This document shows, in pieces, positions 55,012 through 64,000 of a DNA stretch of 64,000 nt. A program made the translations under genes and the position numbers. Within the stretch, counting starts at the first letter, position 1. Every line of letters begins with the position of its first letter. The DNA is taken from positions 992,001 to 1,056,000 of the forward strand of contig JAGPNK010000013.1 in the NCBI GenBank assembly GCA_020746835.1, given 5' to 3'. This DNA comes from Stachybotrys elegans. Taxonomy: Eukaryota > Ascomycota > Sordariomycetes > Hypocreales > Stachybotryaceae. Under the pieces are notes generated by a model, which saw only the letters and a program-made list of their open reading frames with translations, was not told the DNA's origin and ran no database searches.

Positions 55012-57258
55012 TCACCAGGCCCTCCTTCGTGGTGCCCACGAGTTTAGCCACTCCCTCATCTTGTCCAGGTCGCCCCTCTCCGCCTCGGCTGCAGCGACGC
55101 ACCAGTCCAAATCATACGCCCCCTCTGAGTGCAGTGTGTCGGCAGCGGTCCGTCGCAGATGGTTCGCCTCGTCCACGCAAAAGTGCATGTTCAAGGCCGG
55201 ATGGTCCATGTCCATCAGCACCGGCTCCACCAACGGCATAGCTTCCTGTAGCGTCAACGGCCCCGTATCGGGGAAGCCATGCCTGGCCCTTCCCGTCTTG
55301 CACACCTCGTTGAAGCAGTGCGACTTGCCGCAGCCCTTCATCACCTGTCCCAAGTACCTCCTCTCGACCCTCCTACGCATCGCCGTGCCATTGGGGTCGT
55401 ACATGCTCACATGAAGTGGGGCATAGCAGAGCGAGCAGAGGCCAAGCGTATTGGTTCCCTCCTCTAGATTCACATTCACCTGGCCCTGGGTCCCTACTCC
55501 ATGCAGTGTCCGCCCGCAATTCCTGTTGCGGCAGATCCGAGGACGGCTCCTGGTGGCCTTGTCCATGTCGTGATGTCGGAGATGAACGTCCATGTCTCGC
55601 AGGCGCACAATCTTCTTGCACAGATGGCACTCCGTGGTACGGGCGCCGTCGGCCAGCTCATGCGCCGTCAGACCTGTCAGGAGCATTTCCACAGAGCGGT
55701 TGAGAGGATCGCCCTCTTGGGGCACTTCTAGGTGGCAGAAACAGCACAGAATAATCTTGCCCGGGCAAACGCTGGATCGATGCCGAGCAAGGTCGGCCAG
55801 CGAGTTGGTGGAAAACTCGCACGACGGGCACCGGCGGTCTGTGTGGAAAACATCGTTGTGCTTAAGCTTGGAAAATGCCGACGACCCATAGGCGTCGTCG
55901 TGCTCGCAGTGCCAATGTTCCATCCATTCCTGCGAGGCCCCGTGGAAGACAGACTTGCACTTGGGGCAAGTGACGTTGTTCCGGAGACAAAAGTTTCCGT
56001 GCAGCACCATGCTCTGCGTCGGCACCCACTGCAGGCAGTTTTTACACTGCTCTTCGTCGGGCCCATGTGCCGTCGTGGCATCACCCCCCCACACGGCACT
56101 CCCCCACAGGGCAGTACCAACATCCTTCCGGGCCCGAATTGTAAAGGAGATGGGATCGGAGCGCGGCATGTTTGGGTTGGCATACGCATGAACTGCCACC
56201 AATAGGGATTCGGCTGCGCTCATTTCCACGTCGGTGTGCGAGATGATGATCCTTTTCCTGCCGTCCTTTGCCGGAGAGAAATCCCCGTAGACGTGAACCG
56301 AGTCCCTAGGTGGCGCCCGCTGCTTTGCTGATTTGGGACTGACGAAGATGTCTAAAGCGTCTGCATCCCCGACATCCCTTAGGTCAATGACCAACCCATA
56401 TGACCTGTCCCAGGATGGTAGCTCATACTCGATGTAGTTGCCGGGCAGAATCTCGCCATGCGACTCCTTCCAAATGTCGATGAAACCGCCCCGAGAGACT
56501 TCTCCTCCAACGCTAGCCTGCGCCCTGGTCATGATTTGGCGCATAGTCTCCCGAGCCTGCTCTTCGTTGAGAGCCTCAATGTCCACCTCGAGATCCGTGT
56601 CCACGACGCAGATGCCATCGCCATCAGGTGCAAACTTGTCGACAAGGAATTTGAACTCGTCCCCATGCACCCCTTGGACCGCGAGGATCGTGTCCTTGGT
56701 CAATGTGGTGTAGCTCTCGCGAAATTGACGCTCCAGCAGAGATTTCCAATCATCAGGGTTGTAGCCGGCCTCTAGAGGTCGGAGCCGCACATATGTGCCT
56801 CGAGGTAGTTGGCGGGCATGGACGGTGATCTGCGGGCCAGCAGCAGGAGCCTCGCCCGCTGTATCGGCTGACGTGTCTGCCGCCTCCTCCTCCTCCTCTT
56901 CTTTTACACCAAGTGCGTCTTTCAGAAACGGGCTCAGGACCACTGTGTCCTCAGGCGCAGAAAACTCGCGGATTCCAGCATAGACGATGTTATTGTTTTT
57001 CGGGTTGACGAGTCGAAACATGAGGGGGTGTGGCAGCTCGGCAAGTGATTGCCCAATCGATCCGGCAGACGGACCAAAGGGATTGGATGATATGGCGTTG
57101 AGTGCAGGTGCTGGTGCAGCAGCAAGGAGCTGCTCGAGAGCAGACTGCGGCAGAATAATCTTGTCTCCCTGCAGGGTTTTCGAGGAGGGAGAGGATGATG
57201 ATGGGATGGTAAAGGAACGCGACCATCGAAGAGACGGAACCTCTTCGTTCGCATCCAT
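55012..57258 (-). CDS. UFD1-domain protein with C-terminal zinc fingers
   Basis: Intronless, 748 aa from ATG 57258 (MDANEEVPSLRW). A frame open to 57375 allows a longer start but adds nothing family-like. The N-terminal region resembles the Ufd1 double-psi barrel: DKIILPQSALEQLLAA, HPLMFRLVNPKNNNIVYAGIREFSA, VVLSPFLKDALGV, then ARQLPRGTYVRLRPLEAGY. The middle part is a beta-rich domain (HGEILPGNYIEYELPSWDRSYG). The C-terminal half has many Cys/His pairs: CKNCLQWV, CPKCKSVF, CPSCEFSTNSLADLARHRSSVCPG, CCFCHLEV, CHLCKKIVRLRDMDVHLRHHD, CRNRNCGRTL and CSLCYAPL. In contrast to canonical Ufd1 (about 340 aa) it is long and carries zinc fingers, so it is a fungal relative rather than the Npl4 partner itself. 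A role with Cdc48 and ubiquitin is inferred. Confidence 0.85.
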   Translation of the reverse strand: MDANEEVPSLRWSRSFTIPSSSSPSSKTLQGDKIILPQSALEQLLAAAPAPALNAISSNPFGPSAGSIGQSLAELPHPLMFRLVNPKNNNIVYAGIREFSAPEDTVVLSPFLKDALGVKEEEEEEAADTSADTAGEAPAAGPQITVHARQLPRGTYVRLRPLEAGYNPDDWKSLLERQFRESYTTLTKDTILAVQGVHGDEFKFLVDKFAPDGDGICVVDTDLEVDIEALNEEQARETMRQIMTRAQASVGGEVSRGGFIDIWKESHGEILPGNYIEYELPSWDRSYGLVIDLRDVGDADALDIFVSPKSAKQRAPPRDSVHVYGDFSPAKDGRKRIIISHTDVEMSAAESLLVAVHAYANPNMPRSDPISFTIRARKDVGTALWGSAVWGGDATTAHGPDEEQCKNCLQWVPTQSMVLHGNFCLRNNVTCPKCKSVFHGASQEWMEHWHCEHDDAYGSSAFSKLKHNDVFHTDRRCPSCEFSTNSLADLARHRSSVCPGKIILCCFCHLEVPQEGDPLNRSVEMLLTGLTAHELADGARTTECHLCKKIVRLRDMDVHLRHHDMDKATRSRPRICRNRNCGRTLHGVGTQGQVNVNLEEGTNTLGLCSLCYAPLHVSMYDPNGTAMRRRVERRYLGQVMKGCGKSHCFNEVCKTGRARHGFPDTGPLTLQEAMPLVEPVLMDMDHPALNMHFCVDEANHLRRTAADTLHSEGAYDLDWCVAAAEAERGDLDKMREWLNSWAPRRRAW

Positions 57259-59508
57259 AATTGCGCAATCGATGTTATACAGAAATCGTTGGTAACCGAG
57301 ATTCGAGGCGCGAGGTGTGCGTGGTTGAAGATGGCAGAACGGGCTGTCAGTGAGCTCAAAGGGTCTGGGAATCAATATAACGACTTGAGCGCTTTCAAAT
57401 CAATGCAAGGGAGCTGGGAGCGAGGGTAATTACGGCATCGCCGAGCGTAGGCTGAAGCCTTACGTGGCGATCGAGAGCGCACTTCGGATGACTGAGCATC
57501 GTAGCATCGAGCTTCGGCGACGTTCTATGGGCTATGGGGGGTCAAGATAAGGCGATAAGGCGATAACGTGATAAGAGCTGAATGGAGATAATGCTATCAC
57601 CTGCTCTAAGTACCTACTATGTACTAACCTAGTCCCTGTGCTGGGTAGCCAATTGGCTGCCTTGTTGCCTGAAACATGGCCTCAGGCGAGCGATTGCGTC
57701 TGAATTGTGTCAATGCATGCTTCTTCAGCTTCGTATTTCTGGCATCATGTTTCTCGTTCGGGTACTGCCCTTCCGGCCTGCAGAAACGGCCGCGCGCAGT
57801 CGACCGTCTTCGAAGGGCACAAGTCAGCGTGAGCGCTATGGTCCCATCATCACGCATCACGCATTTCCCAGTTTGGCCCCGGCAGAGATGGGCTCCCTTA
57901 GATTGACCAGAATGACTAGGGAGGTCCTTGGCGCCACTCGCGACAATCGCTCCAATGGCCAACCAGACCAAGCAAGCCACTGATCCTGCTGCCTCTCCTA
58001 CCGCCTCTTGCGGGCGACCAAGACCCGACAGTGACCCGCTCTTTCTCTCACCGGCCTGCCGCATCCAGGGGCCTTGGAAAGCAAGTCGGACAGCTAGGAT
58101 CCCTCTGCCGGACAGTGGGCACCGGATAGACGACCATGGTGGGACTTGGATTGATTGTACAAGACGTCCAGACGTAGACGTGGGCGCGTTGGTGGCGGAG
58201 GCCTCGGCCCATCCCATACCATCGCTGAGACAAGACAGCAAAGCAGCGGGCTAGCCGGCAGACGAGGAGAAGGAGGAGGAGGTGAGACAATCACTGCGGG
58301 GAAGTGTGAGATAGCTGCCGTCTGTGGTCTGTCTTGCGCAAGTGCATTACGTCCAGCCAGCACATCAATTCGTCGTCCCCCCACTAAGCTGCCTTGTGCG
58401 ACCTGGCCGATCTGGCCGGCCGGCCTGCCATGCCAGCCTGGCAATGCACTCGAAGGGAGGGGAAGGACGACATGATGGGATCCTGGCTCAGCTGACAGGG
58501 GCAAATCTGCTCTGCTGCTCTCTTGTGGGCATCGGATACCGACCACCTCGCGGCCTCGTCCACCCACTGCCGATGCAAGACGCGATCTGTTCGAAACGAC
58601 GCTCTTGTTTCGGACAGCTGTCGAAACAAGATTTGTCGAGCTTCGTCCCTGACACACGGCACTTGGGTTGCCAAGCTTTCCTGCCTGCCTCCCTATCTCA
58701 CCTGGAGCTTTGACGTGCCCCTAATAATAACAAGCTTACTGGCCTAGAAGCCACGGACGACAGACTACGACAGCCCTGACCGCAGATCGACCGACCAGGA
58801 GGAGGCGAGGCCACCAGACCAGGGTCTGATAGCTACATTGCGCTAGCGATGCCACCTCCCGCACTCCTCCCACGTCTTATCCATCCATCTATCCCCAACC
58901 CTTGCCTCGCCTTCTCCCTCCCCCAACATCAATGAGCCATGACCATTGTGTGCTGCAGCTACGCATGCATGTCTCCCACGGCCCACTGCCCATCCCCCAC
59001 TCTGCAAAGACTAATACATGCTAATTACACCTCCAAGAGCTTGCTGAGAGCACCGAGTCACCACATGCCGGGCCGTCGTCCAACCCCCCCATGCACGTCG
59101 CTCGCCCCAGCTCCCTTTTTGCCGTCCCAATAATCATGCCAATCTATACCAACCCTGGTCCTTGAACCCTTTACATACACATTCGCCTGAGCGGCTGCGT
59201 TGGGTAGGTAACATGCGATATTGTCCGTTGGCGGGGACCTGTCGAAGGGTTCCAGAGCCTACATTCTGCCGTCCCCCGTCTCAACGCCACAGAGCCTCTT
59301 TAATCACCCCGTCCCTCCTCTGTCCCTGCTTCCACCTGAACCTCCTCCCATCTTCCTGTTCTTCTGCACATGTCGCCTATGTGATTGCGATTGCTACTGC
59401 ACAGTCTCCTTGACCTGCCTTCACTGTTACTCGTCTGGTCCGAGTAACCTCCCCCTCTTCTTCTTCTTCTTCTCCTGTCTCCTTGTTTCTTGGCATCGAC
59501 AGCCTGAC
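57259..59508. promoter_or_regulatory. Long divergent intergenic region, UFD1-like / F-box-like
   Basis: A 2.25 kb gene-free interval. Near the UFD1-like gene it has four clustered GATA sites (separate entry). The 3' half is C/T-rich (about 58840-59500), consistent with the long leader of the plus-strand gene. Open frames here are short, overlap on both strands and have no domains. Confidence 0.45.
57546..57575. promoter_or_regulatory. Cluster of four GATA motifs
   Basis: GATAAG at 57546, 57554 and 57570 plus GATAAC at 57562, spaced exactly 8 bp, produced by an 8-bp tandem unit (GATAAGGC). It lies about 290 bp upstream of the UFD1-like start. GATAAG is the consensus for fungal GATA factors such as AreA or SREA. 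Confidence 0.45.
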
Positions 59509-61377
59509 ATGAGCCTCGGAACTGCTCTCGACCAAACGCGCGAAGAGACAGTGACAGTGATAGATCCGGCGGCAACGACGAAAAAGACTCTAGCCGACCT
59601 CCTACACAACTCCATCGTCCTCAACCACACCACCCCCTACCTCCCGCTCTCGACCCTCTTCAGCCTCGCCGCTACCTGTCGAGCCATTCGCGACTTGATA
59701 TACCAAACCCCCGGTGTCTTTCGTCATCTTCAGCTATCCAACGTCAAATCGGCCCAGTTCCGGCCAGTTGGTATCCGCGATCTGCTACGAGACGATCCCG
59801 AGGAAGAGGAGAACTTGACAGAGGATGAGTAAGAGACCAATGATGCAAACCTCTATACTAGCACATTAGACTGACACACTGTGTTCCAGGTACTACTCGG
59901 GCTCCCTGAGACGCGTGCTTGCGATCTTGCGACAACGAGACTTCCTGCGCGATGTACAGACGCTGATCCTCGACGGATTGTCCGTGACGGCGGAACTCGT
60001 CCACGAAATCATTACCCATCCCTCCTACAATGTGCGCGTTCTGTCGCTTCGCGATGTTCACAACCTAAACTATGGTAGGCTTCGTGGTACACTGCAGTAT
60101 GCATGCCGACCTGGCCGTCCCGATGGCATGCCTAAGCTGAAGGCGCTGTACGTGTTTGGGTCGAGTCTGCCGCCGCGCTACGTCCCGTCCACTCGGGGCG
60201 TTGTCGCCATTGGCGAAGCGACGGACTCGGATTCGTCGATCAGCGAGTATGAAGCCTTGGCTTCGGTTTGGCCAGAATTCGATGACGGCAAATCAAATGA
60301 GTGGTGGTCCAGAAAGGGCCGCATCATCCCCACGCACAGCTTGCGTGAGTGGTCCAGCTGCCTTCAGGCATGCGAGGGCATCATTGCATTCGACGCTGTC
60401 CTCTGCAGAGGGCCGCGACACGGCAGCTCGCCGGCATATGGCAGATACAACGTCCCGATGGATGATTTTGAGGCCGTGGCTACTTTCGCCGTGCCTGCCT
60501 GCAGCTCGTGCGGCGACGCGCCAGAGGGGCTTGTGCGCGCAGACACAAGTTCCCTGACCTCGCTGCCAGCTCTGTATCCGCCTAACATTATGACATCGTC
60601 ACTCCGGGGCTGTGTGGTGCCGCAGAACAGCACAGACTGCTTCGTGCCGCGATGCGAGGATTGCCTCCGGGAGCGCTACTGCACGACCTGCCACAAGTGG
60701 TGGTGTGAGAGCTGCTTCAGGCTGCCTAACCAAATTGCACTCCAGATTCTGGACACAGTCGAAGAAGAAACTTGGGGCGCTGGTTTGAACGTTTCGGAAG
60801 AGTCCGAGAGTGGATCGATTTCGTCCACTAGCAAAAGCAAGGTACGACGTGGTCTCTGTGAAGTATGCACCGATCGGAATGGGCCGACGACGATGCGTGT
60901 ACGGGGACGTAGAAGATGATGTCGCATCATCCTCGGCGGACTCCGCCCTCCAGACAGCTGCCGTGGAGAATTGTATGCTGCATTTCCTTTCTCTGAAAAG
61001 CTCGGCGAGCCATGTGCGCGGGGTTACCGGTTGGCTGACATCTTGTAGAAGGTATCCAAGAGCTGCTGGGAATGCGGTAACAATGTAAGTCGGTCCTGGA
61101 GAGGCTGTTGAGCCGCGCTGACATGACGGGCAGTGCGATGACTGCATCAACGACACGCAAAAGACATGCAAGAAGTGTCGAGGAGGGTACTGTACCGTCC
61201 ACAACGAGGGCTCCTGTGCCACCTACGTAAGTCGCTGAATTGCCGTCTGCTGGCTGGGCTGGTTGCTAACATTTGGATAGTGCGATTGTAAGCAAGCAAT
61301 TCCCCGTACATTGCGCAAAGACTAACAATTCAACTTCAGGGTGTGCCTCTCGTGGCCGCGGCGTCGGCCGGCTTTAG
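59509..61377 (+). CDS. F-box-like, cysteine-rich protein
   Basis: Exons 59509-59828, 59890-60898, 61049-61084, 61134-61226, 61281-61287 and 61340-61377; 500 aa. The N-terminus includes TPYLPLSTLFSLAATCRAIRDLIYQTPGVFRHLQLSN, which resembles an F-box helix set, followed by leucine-rich RRVLAILRQRDFLRDVQTLILDG and VRVLSLRDVHNLN, as in LRR F-box proteins. The second half has Cys pairs: PACSSCGDAPEG, CEDCLRERYCTTCHKWWCESC, GLCEVCTDR, and in the last exons SCWECGNNCDDCINDTQKTC, KKCRGGYC and ATYCDWCASRG. A substrate-receptor role in an SCF ubiquitin ligase is inferred. The fifth exon is only 7 nt long, and without it the Cys pair CDWC and the true C-terminus are lost. The 3' exon structure is less certain than the first two exons. 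Confidence 0.78.
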
Positions 61378-61756
61378 CATTCATGCGATGCTATTTGATG
61401 ACTTGGATGACTTGAATCTGGTGTCTGCCCAACTTCAGGGCGAGACGAGAGTAGGGATGGCAGTCCTTGGGAGTAGTATTTGGTGCTGGGCGAGCAGTTC
61501 GCGAGCAGCAGGCGTTTGGACAGAGCCACCACAGTGCGTGTTTTTGCGGATTTTTAGGTTTCATGGTTTTGGAAGCAAGTTTGAACTCATCTCAGCATAG
61601 TCAGTAAATTGAATTGAATCGCAACTCCGTTAAGAGCGCCATTCTTTTTGCAGACCGTTTACACCGTGACATATACCTATGTCTTGAAAGTATGGGTGCC
61701 ACTATATGCAACGCATCCGGGTAGTCACCCCTTCATGTGAATTCGTTATCATTTCT
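61378..61756. other. Convergent intergenic region
   Basis: A 379-bp interval between the F-box-like gene and the amidohydrolase pseudogene. An 85-codon open frame overlapping 61343-61600 is an unspliced read-through of the last exon. No gene. Confidence 0.4.
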
Positions 61757-62775
61757 CTATTTTGAAGCCCGAGACTTTTGTTTGCCCAAGCTGGGCCAGA
61801 GCTCCATCGCCGCCCCAGTATACACACTCCTCGCCAGCGCCTTGTCCTGCTCATCCAAAACACCATGCATAGCCTCGAGCTGCTACGTAACCATCTCTCC
61901 CCTGCCAAACGGATAGTCGCTACCGTACAAGATGTGGCCCGGCCTAGCAAACTCCAGCAAGGCAGCCAGCGACTCCTTGTACCCGGCAAAGGCAATGTCA
62001 AAGTAGAAGCCGCGCGCCTCCTCGAGAAAGTCGGCGGGCCTCGCCCAGCTGCGCGATGCGGTTCGCCGTGTAGGGCAGCGTGCCGCCGCCGTGGGGCAGG
62101 ATGATCTTGCAGTTGGGGTGCTTCTTGAGCGTGTCCGTGGTGATGAGGTGCGTCGCCGTGCGCGTCGTCTCGTGCGTCCAGTCGACGATGGGCTTCGCGA
62201 GGGCCCGCGGCTCCGTGATGGGCGCCACGGGGCTCTGGAGACCCGGGTGCAGGAACACGACGGCGCCGAGGCGGTCGAGCTCGTCCTACACGGGCTGGAA
62301 GCTGCCGTGGCCGAGATACTTGTCGCCGTAGCTCGTGAGGACGTAGACGCCCTCGGCGCCGAGGTCGAGCAGCGCGCGGCGGATCTCGGCGACGCAGGCC
62401 TCGGTGTCCTCAAGGGAGGGCAGCGTCGCGAGGAAGCCGAACTTGCCCGGATGCTGGCGGCACACGTCTGCCGAGAAGTCGTTCATCTGGCGGACGAGCG
62501 CGGCGACTTCCTGGGGGTCGGAGCTGAGGGACGTGAGGGCGCGCCGATGGACATGATGGAGGCGGTGATGTCGTGCTGCGCCATGAAGGCGAGGCTATCC
62601 TCGGGCGTCCACTCGGGCATCCGAAGCGCTCTGCTGAGCTGGGGGTTGGCGTTCCATGCTGTGGGTCGGCGGGTGTGAGCTCGAACAGGCGGTCAAAGTT
62701 GTTAGGGATGGAAAGCGTACCTCGTCCAAACGCATGGGGGACAATGTGATGATGAACGTCAACCTTAGGTGCCAT
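61757..62775 (-). pseudogene. Broken ACMSD-type amidohydrolase (amidohydrolase_2 family)
   Basis: Remnant of a metal-dependent decarboxylase/hydrolase like 2-amino-3-carboxymuconate-6-semialdehyde decarboxylase or the resorcylate decarboxylases. It starts MAPKVDVHHHIVPHAFG (metal ligands HxH), and a still-spliceable 62-nt intron lies at 62659-62720, after which WTPEDSLAFMAQHDITASIM follows. The frame shifts near 62530-62545, resuming in DPQEVAALVRQMNDFSADVC. FGFLATLPSLEDTEACVAEI and YLGHGSFQPV lead to an in-frame TAG at 62286, where relatives have Trp. Then come FLHPG, DWTHETTRTATHLI and HGGGTLPYTANR. A second frame change near 62035-62050 is followed by EEARGFYFDIAF and HILYGSDYPFGRGE. Another TAG at 61883 precedes QLEAMHGVLDEQDKAL. 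Four lesions make an active product unlikely. Confidence 0.85.
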
Positions 62776-63266
62776 GACTGATATACGGGTTTGCCGTAAG
62801 AGGGAACGTCTCTGCTCACAGGGAATGGCGATGTAAATATGGCTTCAGGGCCAACTCCCGCCCTTCTCATCTGCTGTTGATTCGACGTCGGACCCTGAGA
62901 TGATGCCCTGGTTTCGACTCGCGTGGTCCATAATTCCGCTGCTACTGGATGGCGGGGTTGGAGAGCTCGGAAAATGGAATGCTTCCATGAGGCAGGGCAT
63001 AGGCGACGATCTTGTATGTGTTGAGTTGGGGCTTGGGCGAGCCGGTCAGTTTGCTTGGCTGTCCTTGTTGATGATTGTGTGTAGCGACGCTGAGGTTGGA
63101 ACTATGGCACAAACCTGCTCACTACTGCAATAAGAAGGTACCATAATCTCATATAGAAACAGGAAAACAGCTCGACTTGAGGCTTCGTTACTCGTGATCT
63201 ATGTACTCGCCATCCAATCGCTGAAACCTTAGATGCATCTAAAAACTCCGAGCACCAAGCCTAAAT
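62776..63266. other. Intergenic between pseudogene and reductase
   Basis: A 491-bp interval between two minus-strand genes, formerly the pseudogene promoter. No gene or motif supported. Confidence 0.4.
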
Positions 63267-64000
63267 CTACCAGTTGAAACTCTCCTCAAAGTACTCTATA
63301 TTGCCATATCCCCTGCCCAGCATCGCGACAACGGCCCGTCTGGCGTCGTCAGCCAGGCTGGCTGGTCCGCACGCCACGACCGCCATGCTCTCGCTGCGCG
63401 CATCTATGCTGGCCTCTTCTATCGTGCTCGAGATATCTAGTCGCTCTATATGTAGACGGGTATGGTCCATCCACTCGTGGTCGAGTGTCGTAGATGGGCT
63501 GTAAATGTCGATTTTGAGATTCTGTGAGGCCGTGTTTGTGCTGAGGTCGGTCAGGACGTCCTCGGCAAATTGCGACTCTCGGACGGCCCAGTGTATCCGT
63601 ACCGAGGTTCGCGTTGCCCGCGTTGATAGCATACGGGCGTAGGACAGTGGGACGACGATGCCGCTTCCGCCGGCCAGGAAGAGGACGTTTTGGAAGCGGT
63701 GCAGCGGGAGGGTGTGGCCGTAGGGTCCTTCGACAAGGATCGGCACAGATGCTGAGTTGGGCGATGTCGCCTCCGCCCTCTCACGAAGACGACGAGTGAA
63801 GCTATCGTACGGACGAATCAGAAACGTCATGGAGGCATCCTCGGCGTCGGTGCTCTCATCAGCGTCCACCAGCAGCGGCCCCTCTTCTCCCGTCTTCATC
63901 TGGCCAGACTTGGCATCCGAGGGCAGCGCTACGGTGAACGGGTGACTCTCCCAGCAACGAGGATCGTCGGGGACCATGAGGAAGTAGTACGATCCAGGCT
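63267..64000 (-). CDS. Ferric reductase / NADPH-oxidase-like protein, C-terminal part (cut by window edge)
   Basis: The visible part is the C-terminal flavin- and NAD(P)H-binding half. The frame stays open to 64000, upstream of the first Met at 63977, with GSYYFLMVPDDPRCWESHPF at the edge, so the gene begins outside the window. HPFT is the FAD-binding motif of ferric reductases, and a beta-barrel segment follows with FLIRPYDSFTRRL and VEGPYGHTLPLHRFQNVLFLAGGSGI, the glycine-rich NADPH site. Further features are IHWAVRESQFAEDVL and a CGPASLADDARRAVV motif whose Cys-Gly-Pro is characteristic, and the end FEESFNW. Family members reduce Fe(III)/Cu(II) at the plasma membrane or produce superoxide. 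The haem-binding transmembrane part lies beyond the edge, so subtype is open. Confidence 0.9.
   Translation of the reverse strand, partial: PGSYYFLMVPDDPRCWESHPFTVALPSDAKSGQMKTGEEGPLLVDADESTDAEDASMTFLIRPYDSFTRRLRERAEATSPNSASVPILVEGPYGHTLPLHRFQNVLFLAGGSGIVVPLSYARMLSTRATRTSVRIHWAVRESQFAEDVLTDLSTNTASQNLKIDIYSPSTTLDHEWMDHTRLHIERLDISSTIEEASIDARSESMAVVACGPASLADDARRAVVAMLGRGYGNIEYFEESFNW

Noticed and set aside
57376..59221. Several overlapping open frames of 60-205 codons
   Set aside because: They occur on both strands in the same DNA, lack domains and conserved splice structure, and fit a long promoter/leader region better.

Overview
The window is nuclear DNA of a filamentous ascomycete (Pezizomycotina, most likely Sordariomycetes). 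This rests on short GT-AG introns of about 42-150 nt, fungus-restricted families (PTH11/rhodopsin-like receptors, DUF3176, Zn2Cys6 factors, DUF7708/STAND-like proteins) and single-copy fungal housekeeping genes. I could not fix genus or species. I rebuilt 20 complete gene models by hand. In every multi-exon model the chosen splice sites give a coding length divisible by three with one open frame, which is internal support for them. There is also one decayed gene and one gene cut by the right edge. I recognised no tRNA, rRNA, transposon or CRISPR.

Layout. 1-3017: no recognisable gene. 3018-4564: a rhodopsin-fold receptor-like membrane protein. 5154-19226: an accessory block of cytochrome P450 (-), MFS drug transporter (+), Zn2Cys6 regulator (-), VOC/glyoxalase-fold protein (+) and a full-length ABCB exporter (+). 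These look like a modification, export and regulation set for one small toxic molecule, but there is no PKS, NRPS, terpene cyclase or other backbone enzyme, so detoxification or self-resistance fits better than a complete biosynthetic cluster. 19478-26000: a divergent pair, a DUF7708/nephrocystin-like STAND relative without a visible P-loop (-) and a large AAA+ ATPase (+). 26593-34147: a second Zn2Cys6 factor, a GCIP/cyclin-D1-binding-like protein, glucosidase II beta subunit and a sugar-porter MFS.

34641-43731: core growth and replication genes, the complete TOR kinase (2432 aa) and Rtf2, divergently arranged. 44329-49355: a DUF3176 membrane protein and a secreted rhamnogalacturonan lyase (PL4), which points to contact with plant material. 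49881-61377: Sip5-like RING-type protein, a UFD1-domain zinc-finger protein and an F-box-like cysteine-rich protein, so this stretch is rich in ubiquitin-related genes. 61757-62775: a pseudogene of an ACMSD-type amidohydrolase. 63267-64000: the C-terminal part of a ferric-reductase/NADPH-oxidase-like protein continuing past the window.

Most worth a second look: the P450-MFS-TF-VOC-ABC block with a palindromic element in its TF/VOC divergent promoter, the multiply broken amidohydrolase, a predicted 7-nt microexon that completes a zinc-knuckle motif, and several minisatellites inside introns or promoters.
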